From Flavobacterium sp. (GTDB lineage Bacteria > Bacteroidota > Bacteroidia > Flavobacteriales > Flavobacteriaceae), in contig JAGOAF010000019.1 in assembly GCA_017984035.1 (NCBI GenBank), positions 1-25,690 of the forward strand: a DNA stretch of 25,690 bases. The letters run 5' to 3'. Below the pieces are notes generated by a model. It was not told the DNA's origin, made no database searches, and was given only the letters and a program-made list of their open reading frames with translations. Numbering within the stretch: position 1 is the stretch's first letter; every line of letters starts with the position of its first letter. The position numbers and the translations under genes were made by a program. This document shows positions 1 through 7,413 of the stretch, piece after piece.

Positions 1-162
1 TTCGGATTTTTCTTCACACCTATTCGACTTATTCTAATATTTCCATTGTACCAAGTGCTTTTAATTAGCATCGGATTTCTCTTTGGCCAATTTGCCTTTT
101 TCTGGAAGTTTGAAAAAAAACTCTTGCAAAAATTAGGTATGGGATTTCTGTTCAAGGAATAA
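1..162 (+). CDS. C-terminal fragment of a small membrane protein (possibly DUF6787 family)
   Basis: The frame is open from the first base to a TAA at 160-162 and gives 53 residues, so the 5' end lies outside the window. The fragment is very hydrophobic. It has one clear membrane segment of about 25 residues (PIRLILIFPLYQVLLISIG) followed by FGQFAFFWKFEKK and a basic amphipathic end. Small Bacteroidota membrane proteins annotated as DUF6787 end in a similar way, with an aromatic FGQ..FFW.FEKK block. I assign that family from memory of the pattern and not from a search. No catalytic residues are visible and the function is unknown. It lies 78 bp before the ABC ATPase gene on the same strand, but a -7 box in the gap suggests the two are transcribed separately. 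Confidence 0.6.
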   Translation, partial: FGFFFTPIRLILIFPLYQVLLISIGFLFGQFAFFWKFEKKLLQKLGMGFLFKE

Positions 163-190
163 TTACTCCCTAAAATTCTTTACCCAAAAT

Positions 191-198
191 TACATTTG
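191..198 (+). promoter_or_regulatory. -7 promoter box (TAnnTTTG) for the ABC ATPase gene
   Basis: TACATTTG matches the Bacteroidota -7 consensus TAnnTTTG exactly. Transcription would start near 205, giving a leader of about 36 nt before the ATG at 241. I see no convincing TTG -33 element at the usual distance upstream. Confidence 0.5.
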
Positions 199-240
199 GA
201 TAACCAAAAAACTTTGTTTCTTTGTAAAAACTAGTTCTTA

Positions 241-906
241 ATGATACAAGCGAAAAACCTACACAAATTTTACGACCAATTAGAAGTTCTAAAAGGGGTG
301 GATTTGCAAATCAAAAAAGGAGAAATCGTTTCTATTGTAGGAGCTTCTGGAGCAGGAAAAACGACTTTGTTGCAATTATTGGGTACCCTAGACAAACCCT
401 CCATTCAAGAAGGTACATCGCTACAGATTAATGGAGAAGATGTTTTGACAATGAATGATAAAAATTTATCCAAATTCAGAAATTTGAATCTGGGTTTTAT
501 CTTTCAATTTCACCAATTATTACCCGAATTTACGGCTTTAGAAAATGTGTGTATTCCAGCTTTTATTGCCAATAAAAACAAACAAGAAACCGAGAAAGAA
601 GCCAAACGATTATTGGAATATTTAGGTCTTTCGCATCGTATTGATCACAAACCCAATGCGCTTTCTGGCGGAGAACAGCAACGTGTAGCAGTAGCTCGCG
701 CATTAATCAACAAACCCGATGTGATTTTTGCTGACGAGCCATCCGGTAACCTGGACACGCTTTCGGCTGAAAATTTACACCAATTATTTTTTCAACTGCG
801 TGATGAGTTTGGACAAACCTTTGTCATTGTCACTCACAACGAAGACTTAGCCAATATGGCAGATCGTAAATTGATTATGGTAGACGGGCAAATTAGCAAT
901 CCTTAA
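241..906 (+). CDS. LolD-like ABC transporter ATP-binding protein
   Basis: This is a complete 221-residue ATPase subunit of an ABC transporter. The Walker A loop is GASGAGKT (34-41), the Q-loop glutamine is Q89, the signature is LSGGEQQ (141-147), Walker B is VIFADEP ending at P167, and the switch histidine is H199. Length and sequence fit the MacB/LolD/FtsE group, whose members energise removal of lipoproteins from the inner membrane or mechanotransmission by a paired FtsX/LolC-type permease. No permease gene is adjacent, so the partner must lie elsewhere; orphan LolD-like ATPases are usual in flavobacteria. The ATG at 241 follows an A-rich leader and a -7 box. The next gene begins 14 bp downstream on the same strand and probably shares the transcript. 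The general ABC assignment is certain. The exact substrate (lipoproteins) is an inference. Confidence 0.85.
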   Translation: MIQAKNLHKFYDQLEVLKGVDLQIKKGEIVSIVGASGAGKTTLLQLLGTLDKPSIQEGTSLQINGEDVLTMNDKNLSKFRNLNLGFIFQFHQLLPEFTALENVCIPAFIANKNKQETEKEAKRLLEYLGLSHRIDHKPNALSGGEQQRVAVARALINKPDVIFADEPSGNLDTLSAENLHQLFFQLRDEFGQTFVIVTHNEDLANMADRKLIMVDGQISNP

Positions 907-920
907 TCGCAGCTGCTACC

Positions 921-1685
921 ATGAAAGCAACTGAACTTAAATCTTTTTTGGACGAAAAGGTTTCCCAATACAACACCCGCGATTTTATTGATAGCGATCC
1001 TGTTCAAATTCCGCATTTATATACCCAAAAAGAAGATATTGAAATTGCGGGATTTTTAGCTGCCACTATTGCTTGGGGCAACCGGAAAATGATCATCAAA
1101 AATGCGCATCGTATGATGGAATTGATGGGCAATGCACCCTATGACTTTATTCTTTCGCATCAAGATAAAGATTTAAAAGATCTCGAATCCTTTGTGCACA
1201 GAACCTTCAACGGACAAGATTTTGTAGTTTTCATCAAAGGGTTACAACACATTTATCAAAAACACAATGGACTCGAAGCGGTTTTTGCCAAAAATCAAGA
1301 ATCGTTGTCTATGCAAAAGAGCATTAATGAATTTAAAAAAGTCTTTTTTGATGTTCCACATGCAACACGTACTCAAAAACACATTTCAGATCCACTGAAT
1401 AATTCGGCGGCCAAACGAATTAACATGTATTTGCGTTGGATGGTTCGCCAAGATACCAAAGGAGTCGATCTAGGCATTTGGAAAAGTATTTCACCCGCAG
1501 CGCTCTCTTGCCCACTTGATGTACATTCAGGAAATGTAGCCCGAAAATTAGGTTTACTACATCGCAAACAAAACGATGCCAAAGCCTTAGCGGAATTAGA
1601 CGCTCAACTACGAATTTTAGATCCAAATGATCCTGTGAAATATGATTTTGCACTGTTTGGTTTAGGAGTGTTTGAAGGGTTTTGA
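921..1685 (+). CDS. TIGR02757 (DUF2400) family protein, possibly of helix-hairpin-helix glycosylase fold
   Basis: This 254-residue soluble protein resembles the TIGR02757/DUF2400 family, common in Bacteroidota and of unproven function. Family-like blocks are the early LYTQKEDIEIAGFLAATIAWGNR, the central SDPLNNSAAKRINMYLRWMVR (156-176) and the late CPLDVHSGNVARKLGLL (197-213). The last block looks like the stretch after the hairpin in HhH-GPD DNA glycosylases, where an aspartate in a VDTH-type motif is catalytic. Here that residue would be D200. K165, 35 residues earlier, is a candidate nucleophile, a spacing closer to archaeal AGOG glycosylases than to endonuclease III. This comparison is my inference. 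It has no signal peptide or membrane segment. It starts 14 bp after the ABC ATPase stop, so the two are probably co-transcribed, although no functional link is evident. Confidence 0.8.
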   Translation: MKATELKSFLDEKVSQYNTRDFIDSDPVQIPHLYTQKEDIEIAGFLAATIAWGNRKMIIKNAHRMMELMGNAPYDFILSHQDKDLKDLESFVHRTFNGQDFVVFIKGLQHIYQKHNGLEAVFAKNQESLSMQKSINEFKKVFFDVPHATRTQKHISDPLNNSAAKRINMYLRWMVRQDTKGVDLGIWKSISPAALSCPLDVHSGNVARKLGLLHRKQNDAKALAELDAQLRILDPNDPVKYDFALFGLGVFEGF

Positions 1686-1730
1686 TTCAACCGCCAAAAC
1701 TTAATACACCAAAAATCCCCCTTTTTAATG

Positions 1731-1738
1731 TACCTTTG
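1731..1738 (+). promoter_or_regulatory. -7 promoter box for the RNA helicase gene
   Basis: TACCTTTG is an exact TAnnTTTG box. Initiation about seven bases downstream, near 1745, would leave a leader of only about 10 nt before the ATG at 1755. No Shine-Dalgarno sequence is present. That supports the chosen start and is typical of flavobacterial genes. Confidence 0.6.
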
Positions 1739-1754
1739 CACAAAATAGCATTTT

Positions 1755-3101
1755 ATGAGCACTTTTGAGCAATTCAATCTTCCTAAATCCGTACAAAAAG
1801 CCATTGACGAATTAGGCTTCACTACACCTACTCCAATCCAGGAAAAATCCTTTTCTGTGATTATGTCAGGTCGTGATATGATGGGAATTGCACAAACTGG
1901 AACTGGTAAAACTTTTGCCTATTTATTGCCATTATTAAAGCTTTACAAATTTACCAATACCAACACACCCAAAATAGTGATTTTGGTACCTACCCGAGAA
2001 CTAGTCGTTCAAGTAGTAGAAGAAGTTGAAAAATTAACCCAATACATGTCGGTTAACACTCTCGGAATATATGGAGGGGTAAACATTAATACTCAGAAAA
2101 AAGCAGTTTACGAAGGAGTCGATATTTTAGTAGGAACTCCTGGAAGAACTATGGATTTGGCTTTAGATGCAGTAGTTCGTTTTGACGAAACTCAAAAATT
2201 AGTCATTGACGAATTTGACGAAATGCTGAATTTAGGGTTCAGAACCCAATTGACCGCTTTGTTAGCAATGATGAAAACCAAACGTCAAAACATATTGTTC
2301 TCAGCAACGATGACCGAAGAAGTAGATGCCGTTTTGAATGACTTTTTTGATTATCCAGAAGAAGTGACACTATCTGCTTCAGGAACACCTTTAGAAAAAA
2401 TAAAACAAATCACATACCAAGTTCCTAATTTCAATACCAAAGTCAATTTATTGAAACATTTATTGACTTCTGACGAAAGTATGAGCCGGGTTTTGGTTTT
2501 TGTGAATAATAAAAAAATATCTGATTTGCTTTTTGAAAGCATTGACGAGGAGTTTGAAGGACAGTTTGGAGTTATTCACTCCAACAAGTCACAAAACTAC
2601 CGTTTAAGCACGATGGCAGAATTTCAAGAAGGTAATTTGCGTGGATTAATTACAACTGATATTATGGCGAGAGGTTTGGATATTTCCAATATTACGCACG
2701 TCATCAACTTTGAAATGCCAGAACTTCCTGAATTGTATATGCATCGTATTGGTCGAACAGGTCGTGCTGATGCTGAAGGAACTTCCATCAGCTTTGTTAC
2801 CCCTCGCGAAGAAGAATCTTTTGTGGAGGTAGAAGTTTTGATGAACAAAGAACTTGAAATCACACCATTCCCAGAAGAAGTTGAAATTTCTATTAAGTTG
2901 ATTGGTCCAGAAAAAGACCGTCAGCCGGTGAAATTTTTAATGAAAAAGGTAAAATTAGAAGGTGATGGTGCCTATCATGACAAAGCTAAAAAGAATACCA
3001 AAGTCAACTTGGGGGGGCCTTCCAAAACAAAGAAAAAAACCCACGGTTCTGTCAACCGAAACATGTTAAAAACCAGAGCTCAGAAAAAGAAGAAAAAGTA
3101 A
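1755..3101 (+). CDS. DEAD-box type ATP-dependent RNA helicase with DEFD motif II
   Basis: This 448-residue protein has the full superfamily 2 helicase core. The Q motif is FNLPKSVQKAI...TPIQ (7-29), motif I is AQTGTGKT (46-53), Ia is PTREL (79-83), TPGR is at 128-131, motif III is SAT (184-186), motif IV includes VLVFVNNKK, motif V is TTDIMARGLDI, and motif VI is HRIGRTGR (330-337). Motif II reads VIDEFDEML with D152-E153-F154-D155, so the usual alanine of DEAD is phenylalanine. The acidic pair needed for Mg-ATP is kept, so activity is expected. A basic tail follows the RecA2 domain from about 385, ends in KKKKK, and probably contacts RNA. RhlE/DeaD-type helicases act in ribosome assembly and mRNA remodelling, especially in the cold. 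It has its own promoter and converges on the lactonase gene with a 16-bp gap. Confidence 0.93.
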   Translation: MSTFEQFNLPKSVQKAIDELGFTTPTPIQEKSFSVIMSGRDMMGIAQTGTGKTFAYLLPLLKLYKFTNTNTPKIVILVPTRELVVQVVEEVEKLTQYMSVNTLGIYGGVNINTQKKAVYEGVDILVGTPGRTMDLALDAVVRFDETQKLVIDEFDEMLNLGFRTQLTALLAMMKTKRQNILFSATMTEEVDAVLNDFFDYPEEVTLSASGTPLEKIKQITYQVPNFNTKVNLLKHLLTSDESMSRVLVFVNNKKISDLLFESIDEEFEGQFGVIHSNKSQNYRLSTMAEFQEGNLRGLITTDIMARGLDISNITHVINFEMPELPELYMHRIGRTGRADAEGTSISFVTPREEESFVEVEVLMNKELEITPFPEEVEISIKLIGPEKDRQPVKFLMKKVKLEGDGAYHDKAKKNTKVNLGGPSKTKKKTHGSVNRNMLKTRAQKKKKK

Positions 3102-3117
3102 TTCGTGACTTGTGAAA

Positions 3118-4221
3118 TTATTCCCCAAAAACTAAACATACTGGAGAGCACAATTCAAGTCGTTTACCCGTATCGGTAATAGCTCCAGAAACTACATCTC
3201 TTTTAAAAACTACAACATCATTCGAATATTGATGCGCTACTAAAAGAAACGCACCCGTTGGATCAATGACAAAATTTCGAGGCCCTTTCCCTAAAGAGGA
3301 AACCACAGAATGCGCTAATAGCTGACCGTTTTTTAAAATTTTAAAAATAGAAATGGTATTTGCATCGCCTCTATTAGAAGCATATAAAAATTTACCGTCA
3401 GGCGAAATATGTATATCGGCTCCTGTAAAATTACCCTTAAAGTCTTTCGCTAAAATAGTGGTCTCTTGGATTTTAGTCAATTTCCCATAATCAAAATCAA
3501 ATACTGATATAGCACCATTTAATTCTTGCAAAACATATACAAACTTGCCGTCTTTACTAAAAGTCAGGTGACGCGGACCGCTCCCTGCTGTAACCGAAAT
3601 GGCACTTTTCAATTGCAAAACTTCAGCAACTGCATCAGGATGGTATTCGTACAAATAAATAGTATCTGTCCCTAAATCATTACTTAGAACGTATTTTTTG
3701 TCTGGCGAAAAATACACCATGTGGACATGGGCGCTTTCTTGGCGAGGATGAATTCCTTTGCCTTTGTGTTGTACTATTTGTTTTGCCTCGGCCAAACTTC
3801 CGTCGGTGTTTTTTCCAAAAACAGCAATGTTCCCTCCTGAATAATTGGCTACAATCACATTATCATCGTCGTTGATAATATAACAAGGATCGGCACCCTC
3901 AGCCTTTTGCTGATTCAATTTCGTTAAATTACCACTAGCAGCATCAAACTGAAATGCACTTACTGTACTTTCAACTCCATTCTCATTTACCGAATAGAGG
4001 GTTTTATGATCTTTGGAAAGGGTTAAATAGCTTGGATTGATGACTTTTTCAGTTGCATTTTTGAAAACAAAATCTCCCGTATTAGTGTCAAAATCGTAAA
4101 CATAAATACCCTTACTATCACAACTAGAAGTGTAGGTACCTACATATAAAGGCAATTTATTGTTTTGAGCATTTGACAAAGAGATAAAAGCAACGAATAG
4201 AATAATGATACTATTTTTCAT
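3118..4221 (-). CDS. Secreted lactonase family protein (YbhE/6-phosphogluconolactonase-like beta-propeller)
   Basis: This is a beta-propeller lactonase of the PF10282 family, whose characterised member E. coli YbhE (Pgl) hydrolyses 6-phosphogluconolactone. Family hallmarks are LPLYVGTYTS near the mature N-terminus, GIYVYDFDTNTG, NPSYLTLSKD, the repeated blade motifs SGPRHLTFSKDGKFVYV and ADIHISPDGKFLYASNRG, and the closing KGPRNFVIDPTGAFLLVAHQ. I use the ATG at 4221, not the upstream GTG at 4266. From there the protein opens with a clean signal peptide, MKNSIIILFVAFISLSNAQ, with cleavage likely before Q, and about 367 residues result. Export argues against a role in the cytosolic pentose phosphate pathway; a periplasmic lactonase acting on sugar lactones is more likely. 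It is a single gene, convergent with the helicase gene. Confidence 0.85.
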   Translation of the reverse strand: MKNSIIILFVAFISLSNAQNNKLPLYVGTYTSSCDSKGIYVYDFDTNTGDFVFKNATEKVINPSYLTLSKDHKTLYSVNENGVESTVSAFQFDAASGNLTKLNQQKAEGADPCYIINDDDNVIVANYSGGNIAVFGKNTDGSLAEAKQIVQHKGKGIHPRQESAHVHMVYFSPDKKYVLSNDLGTDTIYLYEYHPDAVAEVLQLKSAISVTAGSGPRHLTFSKDGKFVYVLQELNGAISVFDFDYGKLTKIQETTILAKDFKGNFTGADIHISPDGKFLYASNRGDANTISIFKILKNGQLLAHSVVSSLGKGPRNFVIDPTGAFLLVAHQYSNDVVVFKRDVVSGAITDTGKRLELCSPVCLVFGE

Positions 4222-4648
4222 TTTGAATACAATTGAAGGGCTAAAATAAACAATAATGGTTAGCACTACATTGTAAATGGATTTATTTCAATCTGGATTG
4301 CAATAATTAAATCAAAAGACATCATTGTCACTTTAATTTCAAAACAAGGAAAACCACTTTAAAATTTAAATCCGATCAATTCAATTACAACAGTTTATAA
4401 CAAAGTGTAAAGCAATAATAACGATAGTCAAATATGGAAATGGTTTCTTATATTTGCACTGTTATTACTAGGACAAAAAATGGTTGTTATATGATGCATG
4501 AAGTAAATTAGAAGAACAAACTCTATATTTTAAGCAATATGAAATTTAGTTTTTTATCTACATTATAACTTTCAATAAAACCCATTAAAATACTGGTTTA
4601 GAAATAAATAACAACTAGATTTTATACAATACAAAATCAATACAAAAA
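4222..4648. other. Gene-free intergenic stretch between divergent genes
   Basis: This 427-bp, very AT-rich stretch separates the lactonase start from the dihydroorotase-like gene. No open frame of useful length, RNA gene or strong hairpin is visible. It contains one exact -7 box on the plus strand (4449-4456), far from the downstream ATG. Between the box and the gene there are only tiny frames, for example ATG at 4480 with four codons and another of six codons near 4492. Confidence 0.5.
4449..4456 (+). promoter_or_regulatory. -7 promoter box with an unusually long leader (about 190 nt)
   Basis: TATATTTG, followed by CAC, is an exact TAnnTTTG match and one of the better-looking boxes in the window. 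Initiation near 4463 would leave about 186 nt before the ATG at 4649. Most other boxes in this window lie 10-70 nt before their gene. Either the dihydroorotase operon has a long untranslated leader or a small RNA starts here. Confidence 0.4.
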
Positions 4649-5905
4649 ATGAAAACAATCATCCGAAGTGCAAAAATTATCGACTCTAAAAGTTCGTACC
4701 ACAATAAGATCGTAGATATTTTAATTGCCGATGGTTGTATCTTAAAAATAGAGAATAAAATAGCTAACTCTGATCACTATCAAGAAATTAAATTCGATAA
4801 TTTACATGTTTCACCAGGTTGGTTTGACAGCAGTGTTTCACTTGGTGAACCGGGTTTTGAAGATCGAGAAACAATAGAAAACGGATTAGTAGTAGCTGCA
4901 AAAAGTGGATTTACCGGAATCGCATTACAACCCAATTCCTACCCAATCATCGATAATCAATCTCAAGTGCATTTTGTAAAAAGCAAAGCACAAGGAGCTG
5001 TTACTGAATTATTCCCCATTGGTGCTTTAACCAAAGAAAGCGAAGGAAAAGACATGGCAGAATTATTCGATATGAAAAATGCAGGCGCTATCGCTTTTGG
5101 AGATTACAATCGAAGTATAGAGAATGCCAATTTGTTAAAAATAGCCTTGCAATACACACAAGATTTTGATGGCTTAGTCATTGCTTTCGCTCAAGATGAA
5201 AAAATTAAAGGAAATGGCGTAGCAAATGAAGGGATCGTTTCAACACGATTAGGCTTAAAAGGAATTCCGAATTTAGCAGAGGAATTACAAGTAGCTAGAA
5301 ACTTATTCCTACTTGAATATACAGGCGGAAAATTACACATCCCGACTATTTCTACAGCAAAATCTGTAGCCCTAATACAAGAAGCTAAAGCCAAAGGCCT
5401 TCAAGTTAGCTGTAGTGTAGCAGTGCACCATTTGGTATTAACCGATGAGCAACTAGAAGAATTTGATACCCGTTTTAAAGTGAGTCCGCCATTGCGCACA
5501 GAAACTGACCGATTGGCTTTGATTGAAGGTATTAAAAACGGTACTATCGATATAATTACTTCAGACCACAACCCTATTGATATCGAACATAAAAAAATGG
5601 ATTTTGATACGGCTAAAAGTGGAACAATTGGTTTAGAAAGTGCTTTTTGTTCTTTGCTAACAGTACTGCCAATCGAAATAATAATTGAAAAACTAACCGC
5701 GGCAAGAACTATATTCGGAATAGAAAACCCATCAATATCTGAAGGCGCTAAAGCTAATTTAAGCTTATTTAACCCTGAAGGCAAAAGCACATTTACTTCT
5801 GAATCCATTTTGTCGAAATCGAAAAATTCCGCTTTTATTGGTACTGAAATAAAAGGAAAAGTATACGGAATTGTGAATCAAAACCAATTGATTCTAAACC
5901 AATAA
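4649..5905 (+). CDS. Dihydroorotase-like amidohydrolase lacking the zinc-binding histidines
   Basis: This 418-residue protein has the overall sequence of type I dihydroorotases (pyrC/allantoinase group): VSPGWFD, LGEPGFEDRETIENG, AAKSGFT, KVSPPLRTETDR, ITSDHNP, and a late EGAKANLSLFNP that matches the family's composite beta-domain. The metal centre is not there. The D-x-H-x-H motif reads D60-S-S-V-S64, the HAED histidine position is F180, and the histidine of the H-x-x-H-x-S-T block is T233. D152 and D306 are kept. An enzyme without four of its zinc ligands should not hydrolyse dihydroorotate. In Pseudomonas an inactive dihydroorotase homologue is a structural partner of aspartate transcarbamoylase, which is a possible role here. 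It is the first gene of a three-gene unit with gaps of 3 and 4 bp. Databases would call it pyrC, but I withhold the symbol. Confidence 0.85.
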   Translation: MKTIIRSAKIIDSKSSYHNKIVDILIADGCILKIENKIANSDHYQEIKFDNLHVSPGWFDSSVSLGEPGFEDRETIENGLVVAAKSGFTGIALQPNSYPIIDNQSQVHFVKSKAQGAVTELFPIGALTKESEGKDMAELFDMKNAGAIAFGDYNRSIENANLLKIALQYTQDFDGLVIAFAQDEKIKGNGVANEGIVSTRLGLKGIPNLAEELQVARNLFLLEYTGGKLHIPTISTAKSVALIQEAKAKGLQVSCSVAVHHLVLTDEQLEEFDTRFKVSPPLRTETDRLALIEGIKNGTIDIITSDHNPIDIEHKKMDFDTAKSGTIGLESAFCSLLTVLPIEIIIEKLTAARTIFGIENPSISEGAKANLSLFNPEGKSTFTSESILSKSKNSAFIGTEIKGKVYGIVNQNQLILNQ

Positions 5906-5908
5906 AAC

Positions 5909-6238
5909 ATGAATAAAGAAACGATTGAAGCAGGTAAAGCAACTGCGATCACCAGTTATATTTTAGGAATTGGCGTTTTTATTGCCATGTCTATGAATGC
6001 AGAAACTAAAAATCCTTTTGCTACTTTTCACATTCGTCAAGGATTAGGATTGACTTTGACTTTTATTTCTTTGGGCTTGATCATTAGCAATTTTGACAGT
6101 TTATTGATTTCGTTTCCAATGTGGATTTTCATCTCTATATTATGGAGTTATGGAATTTTTACTGCAATTAAAGGCGAAACCAAACCCATGCCATTATTAG
6201 GAAACTATTTCCAAAAGTGGTTATCCAATATTTCATAA
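5909..6238 (+). CDS. DUF4870/Tic20-like small membrane protein
   Basis: This 109-residue integral membrane protein has three hydrophobic segments: about 13-32 (ITSYILGIGVFIAMSM), 46-65 (GLGLTLTFISLGLIISNF) and 67-88 (LLISFPMWIFISILWSYG). The FATFHIRQGLGL motif between the first two matches the F.(R)HAKQAL block of DUF4870 and related Tic20-like bacterial proteins, whose function is unknown. No enzymatic residues are evident. It starts 3 bp after the dihydroorotase-like gene and stops 4 bp before the esterase gene, so all three are almost certainly translated from one mRNA. Confidence 0.75.
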   Translation: MNKETIEAGKATAITSYILGIGVFIAMSMNAETKNPFATFHIRQGLGLTLTFISLGLIISNFDSLLISFPMWIFISILWSYGIFTAIKGETKPMPLLGNYFQKWLSNIS

Positions 6239-6242
6239 CACT

Positions 6243-6893
6243 ATGAATTTATCCTTAGAATTTCTAATCAAAGAACCCAAAATAAAAAAGGATTCTAATC
6301 CGCTTTTACTTTTATTACACGGATACGGTAGCAATGAAGCCGATTTATTTTCTTTTGCCTCTGAACTGCCCGAAAACTATTATGTCATTTCAGCTCGCGC
6401 TCCTTACGATTTACAATACGGAAGCTATGCTTGGTATGCTATTAATTTTGACGCTGATGAAAATAAATTCTCTGACCATGAACAAGCCAAAATTTCCAGA
6501 GATTTAATTGGAACTTTCATAAGTGAATTAATTGATAACTATCCCATCGATGCAAAAAACGTCACTTTAATTGGCTTTAGCCAAGGTGCCATTTTGAGCT
6601 ATGGTGTAGCACTTTCGCAACCCCAAAAAATTAAAAACATAATTGGATTGAGTGGCTATGTAAGCGAACCTATTCTTAAGGAAGGTTTTGAAAATAATGA
6701 GTTTTCTAACTTAGGTATTTTTGCCTCCCATGGGACAGTAGACCAAGTTATTCCAGTGGAATGGGCTAGAAAATCAGATGGTTTATTAACTCAATTAGGA
6801 ATCACTCACACCTACAAAGAATACCCAATAGGACACGGGATTTCACCTCAAGTTTTTTTTGACTTCAAAAATTGGCTTGAAGCCCACTCTTAA
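6243..6893 (+). CDS. Alpha/beta-hydrolase, phospholipase/carboxylesterase family
   Basis: This 216-residue cytosolic serine hydrolase belongs to the PF02230 carboxylesterase/acyl-protein-thioesterase family. The oxyanion loop is LLLHGYGSNEAD (from 24), the nucleophile elbow is GFSQG with S113, the acid is D167 in HGTVDQVIP, and the base is H198 in GHGIS. The triad is complete and the length is normal, so it should be active on short-chain esters or lysophospholipids; the physiological substrate cannot be read from the sequence. It is the last gene of the dihydroorotase-like unit, 4 bp after the DUF4870-like gene, and converges with the next minus-strand gene across an 11-bp gap. Confidence 0.87.
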   Translation: MNLSLEFLIKEPKIKKDSNPLLLLLHGYGSNEADLFSFASELPENYYVISARAPYDLQYGSYAWYAINFDADENKFSDHEQAKISRDLIGTFISELIDNYPIDAKNVTLIGFSQGAILSYGVALSQPQKIKNIIGLSGYVSEPILKEGFENNEFSNLGIFASHGTVDQVIPVEWARKSDGLLTQLGITHTYKEYPIGHGISPQVFFDFKNWLEAHS

Positions 6894-6904
6894 AATAACT
6901 CATT

Positions 6905-7405
6905 TTATTTTTGGTATAATAGCGACTGATTCACTTCAAAAGAAATTGACTCGTCTTCATTCACGAAATATTTCAAGAATACTTCGCCCCAAATTTCGCC
7001 ATCACTAAAATCAGCAATAATCCAACGGTGATTCAAAATTTTGACTTTATTGATAATAAACTTATTTGCACCTATTTGATCTTGTCCTGTGAAAGGATTC
7101 CCTTTTGGATTGGAATTGTAATCCAATAATTTTTCCGTCACTACCGGAATTAGCTTCTCATATTGAATCGTCTTTTGAGAACTCTGAATATCAAAATAAT
7201 TCTGCGCGTTTTCATTTTTTGCTAAAGAAAAATAATCGGCATCTGCCAATTGATTTGAAACCAAAGTTAAACTATCACGCAATCTAGTAATTTTTTTCTC
7301 TGAACGCTTTTGTTCAAATTGCACTTCACTATTCAAAAAAACATAGGTAAACAATGTAGTAAGAGCAAAAAGAATCGTTAAATAAAGTAGTAAGGAACGT
7401 TTCAT
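6905..7405 (-). CDS. Membrane-anchored hypothetical protein with coiled coil
   Basis: I do not recognise a characterised family. The 166 residues begin with one uncleaved-looking membrane segment (residues 4-24, SLLLYLTILFALTTLFTYVFL). A charged heptad-like coiled coil follows (about 28-55, with EQKRSEKKITRLRDSLTLVSN), and then a globular C-terminal part that ends in antiparallel-looking strands (ILNHRWIIADFSDGEIWGEVFLKYFV). The coiled coil and C-terminal domain should lie in the periplasm. Homologues in flavobacteria are often labelled hydrolase, but I see no catalytic motif that justifies that name. The start is 8 bp after the stop of the metallo-beta-lactamase-fold gene, so it is the second gene of that transcript and may work with it. 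Confidence 0.6.
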   Translation of the reverse strand: MKRSLLLYLTILFALTTLFTYVFLNSEVQFEQKRSEKKITRLRDSLTLVSNQLADADYFSLAKNENAQNYFDIQSSQKTIQYEKLIPVVTEKLLDYNSNPKGNPFTGQDQIGANKFIINKVKILNHRWIIADFSDGEIWGEVFLKYFVNEDESISFEVNQSLLYQK

Positions 7406-7413
7406 AGGAAAAA

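Noticed and set aside
5401..5808. Open frame of 135 codons on the minus strand inside the dihydroorotase-like gene
   Set aside because: It is fully antisense to a gene with clear protein-family similarity. Its translation is rich in serine and isoleucine with no recognisable motif, and it has no promoter box.
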